DNA from: Acidobacteriota bacterium
Lineage (GTDB): Bacteria > Acidobacteriota > Vicinamibacteria > Marinacidobacterales > Marinacidobacteraceae
NCBI GenBank assembly: GCA_022826825.1
Contig: JAJDUD010000011.1
Span: forward strand, 1-58,264
Direction: 5' to 3'
Length of the DNA: 58,264 nt
Below are positions 54,247-58,264 of the stretch, one piece after another. The notes under the pieces are model-generated. The model saw only the letters and a list, made by a program, of their open reading frames with translations. It made no database searches and was not told the origin of the DNA. The position numbers and the translations under genes were made by a program. Each line of letters begins with the position of its first letter. The first letter of the stretch is position 1.

Positions 54247-56424
54247 TCAGCTCACCCCGAGGTGGTGCAGGACGAACGCCCAGCGGTCGGCTTCGAGCTC
54301 CACCCGCATGGAGACGGGCATCCCGGAGCCGTGTCCGGCGCTCTTCTGGATCCGGATGAAGACCGGGTTCGGGCCGTCGCCGTGGATCTCCTGGATGCGC
54401 GCCGCGTACTTGAAGGAGTGCCCTGGGGCCACCCGGTCGTCGTGGTCCGCGGTGGTGACGAGCGTCGGCGGGAAGTCCTCGCTCGGCGCGACGTTGTGGT
54501 ACGGCGAGTAGGCGCGCAGCACCTCGAACATCTCGGGATCGTCCGGGCTCCCGTAGTCCGAGGCCCACGCCCAGCCGATCGTGAACTTGTGGAAACGGAG
54601 CATGTCCATCACCCCGACCGCGGGGAGCGCCGTCCCGAACAGCTCCGGCCGCTGGTTCAGCACCGCCCCCACGAGCAGGCCGCCGTTCGAGCCCCCCGCG
54701 ATCGCGAGCCGGGACGGCTGGGTGACCGAGTCGTGGATCAGGAACTCGGCGGCGGCGATGAAGTCGTCGAAGACGTTCTGCTTGTTCTCGAGCATGCCCG
54801 CCCGGTGCCAGCTCTCGCCGTACTCCCCGCCGCCCCGCAGGTTGGCCTGCGCGTAGACCCCGCCGCGTTCGAGGAACACGAGGTTCGACGGATTGAAGCT
54901 CGGCGGCAGGCTGATGTTGAACCCGCCGTAGCCGTAGAGCAGGGTCGGGTTGTTCCCGTCGCGCGACATGTCCTTCCGGTGGGTGAGGAACATGGGGATC
55001 CGGGTGCCGTCCTCCGAGGCGAAGAACACCTGGTTGGTCTCGTACTGCTCGAAGTCGAAGGGAACCTCGGGAGCCCAGTGGGGCTCGGTTTCGCCCGAGG
55101 CGAGGTCGTAGCGGTAGACCGACGGCGGGAAGAGGAACGAGGCGAAGGTGAAGTGGAGGACGTCGTCCTTCCGGGTCCCGCTCAACTGTCCGACCGAGCC
55201 GATGCCGGGAAGCGGCACGTCCCGCTCGAAGGCGCCGTCCATGGTGTGGACGGCGAGGCGGCTCTTCGCGTCGTCGAGATAGCCGAGGACGAAGCGGTCC
55301 CCGACGATGCGTGCAATGAGCAGGGTGTCCTCGCTCTCCGGGACGATCTCCAGCCAGTTGCCGGGGTCCGGGCGCCGGACGTTGATCGCCACCACCCGGT
55401 AGCGCGGCGCGTCGTTGTCGGTCAGGAAGTAGAAACGCTCGCCGTCGTTGCCGAGGAAGTCGTAGGTGGCGTCGAACTCGTCGAGGACGGGCACGATCTC
55501 GCCGTCGAAGCTCGGTGATCCCGGCCGCCCCAGGTCCAGCACGTGGACGCGGTTCCGCTGGTCGGTGCCCTCGCTGATCCTGAAGACCGCGTAGCGGCCG
55601 TCGTCGGAAACCTGGGCGTTCACCATGCGGTCCGGGAACTCGGGGTTGGCGTAGATCAGCGTGTCGTCGTCCTGCGCGGTCCCGAGCGCGTGGTACCAGA
55701 CGGTCTGGTTCCGGTTGATGCCGCCCTGGGCGGCGCCGGGGTCCGGCTCGGGATAGCGGCTGTAGAAGAAACCGCCGTTGTCGTGGGTCCAGGAAGCGCC
55801 CGAGAACTTGATCCAGCGGAGGTGGTCGTCGAGCTTCTCGCCGCTCGCGACCTCCATCACGTGGAACTCGCGCCAGTCAGAGCCCGCTTCGCCGAGCCCG
55901 TAAGCGAGCAGCGCGCCGTCCTCGGTGAACGCCGTCATGCCGACGCTCGTGGTGCCGTCCTCGGAAAGTTCGTTCGGATCGAGCAGCACTTCCCAACCGG
56001 TCGGGTCCTCGCCCGGTGATTCGATCCGGTAGAGGACGTCCTGGTCCTGGAGGCCGTCGTTCGCCCGCACGAACCACTGATCGCCGAAGCGGAAGGGGGC
56101 GCTCTGGCGGGCGTGGTCCTGGAGTTCGAGCAGGCGTCCGCGGATCGCCTCGCGTCCGGGGAGCGAATGCAGGTGTTCGAAGGTGACCTCGTTCTGGGCG
56201 TCCACCCACTCGAGGACCTCGGGGGCCTGGTCGTCCTCGAGCCAGCGATAGGGGTCCTCGACGGTGATGCCGTGGAGTTCCTCGGAGACGTCGTCCTTCC
56301 GGGTGTCCGGGTAGTCGTAGCCGCCGCCGCAGGCGACGAGGGCCGGGAGCAACACGGCGGCCAGCACGGGCCAGCCGCTCGTGCGGCCGTGTCGGTCAGG
56401 GGTGCACTGTCTGGAATCGTTCAT
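54247..56424 (-). CDS. Prolyl oligopeptidase family serine peptidase, lipoprotein
   Basis: The enzyme has 725 residues. A signal with lipobox (WPVLAAVLLPALVACGGG, Cys ~32) places it in the periplasm or on the outer membrane. The N-terminal part has DTRKDDVSEELHGITVEDPY and RWLEDDQAPEVLEWVDAQN; propeller blades follow, then the catalytic domain with nucleophile Ser in IAGGSNGGLLVGA, Asp at ~662 in TTADHDDRVAPGH, and His698 in SAGHGSGMP. It cleaves short Pro-containing peptides. The ATG at 56422-56424 is the only good start. The VOC gene follows on the same strand. Confidence 0.94.
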   Translation of the reverse strand: MNDSRQCTPDRHGRTSGWPVLAAVLLPALVACGGGYDYPDTRKDDVSEELHGITVEDPYRWLEDDQAPEVLEWVDAQNEVTFEHLHSLPGREAIRGRLLELQDHARQSAPFRFGDQWFVRANDGLQDQDVLYRIESPGEDPTGWEVLLDPNELSEDGTTSVGMTAFTEDGALLAYGLGEAGSDWREFHVMEVASGEKLDDHLRWIKFSGASWTHDNGGFFYSRYPEPDPGAAQGGINRNQTVWYHALGTAQDDDTLIYANPEFPDRMVNAQVSDDGRYAVFRISEGTDQRNRVHVLDLGRPGSPSFDGEIVPVLDEFDATYDFLGNDGERFYFLTDNDAPRYRVVAINVRRPDPGNWLEIVPESEDTLLIARIVGDRFVLGYLDDAKSRLAVHTMDGAFERDVPLPGIGSVGQLSGTRKDDVLHFTFASFLFPPSVYRYDLASGETEPHWAPEVPFDFEQYETNQVFFASEDGTRIPMFLTHRKDMSRDGNNPTLLYGYGGFNISLPPSFNPSNLVFLERGGVYAQANLRGGGEYGESWHRAGMLENKQNVFDDFIAAAEFLIHDSVTQPSRLAIAGGSNGGLLVGAVLNQRPELFGTALPAVGVMDMLRFHKFTIGWAWASDYGSPDDPEMFEVLRAYSPYHNVAPSEDFPPTLVTTADHDDRVAPGHSFKYAARIQEIHGDGPNPVFIRIQKSAGHGSGMPVSMRVELEADRWAFVLHHLGVS

Positions 56425-56538
56425 GGCCTCTTCGTCCGCCTTGTGGCCGGCAAGCGTAACCCGGCCCCGACCGGTGCGGCACGTCCGGCATCCGGTTGCG
56501 GGATCGCTCGGGTTTGGTCCATCCTGCGTTCTCGACGA

Positions 56539-56976
56539 ATGGGACCGATGCGACGAACGCGGCTGGGCGCCGCGCTGCTGGCCGCTCTTGGAGTCCTCGC
56601 GGGTTGCGCCGAGCCGGCGGGCGTTTCCACGCTGCCGCCGCCCGCCGCTCCGAACCCCGGGCCCGGGCGAACGAACCAGCGTCCCATCGCGGATGCCGGA
56701 CCCACGCAGCGGGCTCGCGAAGGTGACTACGTCGTGCTAAACGGCGCCGGGAGCCGAGACCCGGACGGGACGATCGTGAGTTACCGGTGGACCCCGAGAA
56801 TCGACAACGAGGTCAAGGTGATCCTGGAGGATTCCGAAACCGCGACCCCGAGTTTCACGGTGCCGGAGCTCGAGGAGGACACCACGTTCGTGTTCGACCT
56901 GGTGGTGGTCGACGACCAGGGGGCCTCGTCGGCGGACGCGGCCGAGGTGTTCGTGACCACCTACGACGACCTGTAG
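56539..56976 (+). CDS. PKD-domain lipoprotein
   Basis: The product has 145 residues (ATG 56539, or ATG 56548). The lipoprotein signal RLGAALLAALGVLAGCAEPA has Cys at ~20. A Pro-rich linker leads to a single PKD fold: RPIADAGPTQRAREGDYVVL, NGAGSRDPDGTIVSYRWTP, TFVFDLVVVDDQGASSADAA. PKD modules bind polysaccharide or protein at the cell surface; no catalytic partner is encoded here. Confidence 0.85.
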   Translation: MGPMRRTRLGAALLAALGVLAGCAEPAGVSTLPPPAAPNPGPGRTNQRPIADAGPTQRAREGDYVVLNGAGSRDPDGTIVSYRWTPRIDNEVKVILEDSETATPSFTVPELEEDTTFVFDLVVVDDQGASSADAAEVFVTTYDDL

Positions 56977-56997
56977 CACCCTGCGGCAGAAGTGACG

Positions 56998-57055
56998 GCG
57001 CGCCGGCTGGGAACGCCGGCCTCCGGTCGGCACGCGGCCCGGAGGACCGCCGCAG
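56998..57055. repeat. REP-like element, second type
   Basis: GGCGCGCCGGCTGGGAACGCC, GCCTCCGGTCGGC and GCGGCCCGGAGGACCGC follow the PKD lipoprotein gene. Confidence 0.75.
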
Positions 57056-57059
57056 ATCG

Positions 57060-57470
57060 CTCGTAAGTCGTTGTCATTGAAGGCGATTATACCTGTTCTC
57101 CAAAAACGGAGGTCACATCTGGGGCCACTTCTTTGACGGCCCGGCAGTCCCGAGTCCGAGAGGGCAGCGGCGGGAAGTTCGACCGCACCGGGCGACAGGA
57201 TGCGGGACCGCGAGCCGCACCGGGTGGAGCAGCGACAGGAACATACAACACCTTCGGACCGCTGCCCGGTGCGCCGCCCCTGGATCACGATCACCACCGT
57301 GACGCGGACCAACTGGCCGTCCTCGACGATCACCGCTGTCAGCGGATCGGGAAGCGGCGCGCCGCCGACCCGAATCGCCGTCTCGCCGGGAGTTTCCGGC
57401 CCGAGGCGCGATCCTGGTCCGATCCCGGCGAGGAATGCCGGCTGCGGGGTCGCACCCGGGGTCGCGTTCG
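57060..57470. other. Stretch without recognisable gene
   Basis: Several long open frames run through this GC-rich stretch on both strands, but none shows a known motif, a proper start or consistent composition. It may hold a degraded gene. Confidence 0.4.
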
Positions 57471-57472
57471 TC

Positions 57473-57704
57473 CGCAAATAAGTCAGACCCCCCTTATTTG
57501 CGTACTTATGCGCGTACCGCTCCGGGGCGCCCGTTCCCGGAACCCGTTGGCCCCGTCGCGTTCCGGTCGCCCGCTGGCGAATCCGCTCTCCGCTTTTTGG
57601 GCGGAGAGCGGGGTTGGGAGCGACCCCCCTCCGAACGTACGTTCTACGGCCCCGGCAACCGGGCTTATGCAAGCCCTTGTTTGCGGGGTTCGGGGTCGCT
57701 CCCA
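57473..57704. repeat. Cluster of nested palindromes
   Basis: In order: CGCAAATAAG / CTTATTTGCG (57473-57502), CCGCTCTCCGC / GCGGAGAGCGG with a TTTTTGG loop (57583-57611), a 13-bp pair TGGGAGCGACCCC / GGGGTCGCTCCCA (57615-57627 and 57692-57704) enclosing GAACGTACGTTC (57633-57644) and GGGCTT-atgc-AAGCCC (57661-57676). No transposase is next to it. Confidence 0.85.
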
Positions 57705-58087
57705 GCCCGCGCCTCTGGCGCGATGAATCCCTGCGGGAAGGCTTCCGGCCCCGCCTGCGGCGGGTCCAGGCGGAGGCCGGCGGAGCCTCCGTAGGCGGCG
57801 CGGTCCTCGATGCGGACGCGGAGGCCGGGCGACAGCCCGCGGACGCCTCTCGCGGCCTCTGAGGTCCGCTCCCCGGCATTGGGGAGCCTGAGGGCCTCCG
57901 CGGCCTGGCCGAAGGCGACCTGCTCCGCCAGAGTGAGGTCGGCGGCGACCACAGCGGTGCGCCGCTGCGCCGTGCGCGCACTGGCGTGGGGGTTCGGGGG
58001 CTGCGCCCCCGGTCGTCCGGTGCTTCGGCAGCGGCGCGAGAGAGCGGGGGTTCGAAGGGGGGCGCAGCCTCCCCTCGCCAGCGCCAA
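57665..58087 (-). other. Possible gene or gene fragment, unrecognised
   Basis: The minus-strand frame has coding-like composition from about 57968 to 57720 (VVAADLTLAEQVAFGQAAEA, then LSPGLRVRIEDRAAYGGSAG), with strongly G/C-ending codons, but the upstream part is palindromic low-complexity DNA and no family is recognised. Start unknown. Confidence 0.25.
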
Positions 58088-58191
58088 TGTTCAACATTGG
58101 GTCTGCTGGCTCTCCTGCCGTAGCAGGTGAGCCAGTCCACAGTGTTTAACACTGTGTATGCTGGCCTAGCTGCCTTAGCAGCGGAGCCAGC
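58084..58191. repeat. Duplicated palindrome-plus-hairpin module
   Basis: Module A: palindrome CCAATGTT-c-AACATTGG (58084-58100), then hairpin CTGGCTC-t-CCTGC-cgta-GCAGG-t-GAGCCAG (58106-58135). Module B, 54 bp on: CACAGTGTT-t-AACACTGTG (58138-58156), then GCTGGC-cta-GCTGC-ctta-GCAGC-gga-GCCAGC (58160-58191). Shape and spacing are kept while base pairs have changed in a compensating way. The last 70 bp of the window show nothing further. Confidence 0.9.
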
Positions 58192-58264
58192 CGCCGCGCC
58201 GGCGCCCGAGGAGAGCCGGGATCGTTGGTCCGGAAGGGCGGGATCGAGGGGCAAGACTACTCCG

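Noticed and set aside
57133..57726. 197-codon plus-strand ORF near the right edge
   Set aside because: Runs through the palindromes, Arg/Gly/Pro-biased, no start signal and no recognisable domain.

Overview
The window is a high-GC bacterial chromosome segment that uses many GTG and TTG starts. Gene content points to Acidobacteriota, probably a marine or host-associated Thermoanaerobaculia-type lineage. The markers are tandem DUF507 proteins, an ADOP-type orphan FtsX permease, two CBM9/DUF5916 outer-membrane proteins, a very large VPS10/sortilin-type propeller protein, lipoprotein prolyl oligopeptidase, and use of selenocysteine. The phylum is an inference from families; there is no rRNA in the window.

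Layout. 1-10.5 kb: end of a lytic transglycosylase, CBM9/DUF5916 protein, VPS10 protein, an unusual Cys/His-rich membrane-anchored protein, histone-deacetylase-family amidohydrolase, methyltransferase, and a DUF4143 ATPase. 10.6-14.1 kb: a minus-strand run of small exported or unknown proteins (including a TldD-like protein truncated to its N-terminus), divergent from a sigma-70 family factor. 14.2-22.2 kb: tRNA-Leu, secG, tpiA, pgk and gap, with a cobalamin riboswitch plus TonB-dependent receptor wedged in between, then a small heat shock protein and two DUF507 genes. 22.3-28.1 kb: tRNA-Asp, a SelW/Rdx-like selenoprotein with an in-frame TGA and a bacterial SECIS-like hairpin, a second CBM9/DUF5916 protein, an acylating aldehyde dehydrogenase, a VTT-domain membrane protein and a Phd/ParE-type toxin-antitoxin pair. 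28.1-35.2 kb: a lower-GC HNH-like gene and a czcCBA-type metal efflux operon. 35.2-43 kb: a degraded VapBC, a PQQ-like propeller/beta-lactamase-like pair, a methyltransferase, a frameshifted AbrB antitoxin, a GIY-YIG nuclease fused through a membrane helix to a TonB C-terminal domain and flanked by 32-bp repeats, and a TlpA-like lipoprotein. 43-50 kb: two paralogous ankyrin proteins around an ADOP permease, an XRE/ImmA-like plus PIN pair and an orphan MazE. 50-58 kb: a SLATT-like two-TM protein with a small partner, groES-groEL, a two-domain VOC protein, prolyl oligopeptidase, a PKD lipoprotein, and about 1.2 kb of palindrome-rich DNA at the right edge.

Common threads. Many genes serve the envelope: TonB-linked uptake, outer-membrane barrels, RND efflux, lipoproteins and peptidases. 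Hyper-palindromic REP-like elements built round a GCCGGTCTGAAGACCGGC-type core or a GGCTTGGAACGCCG-type core sit in nearly every longer intergenic gap, often beside broken genes (vapC, abrB, tldD). The most notable items are the unmarked selenoprotein at 22428-22655, the GIY-YIG/TonB fusion at 39566-40642, and the duplicated palindrome-hairpin module at 58084-58191.
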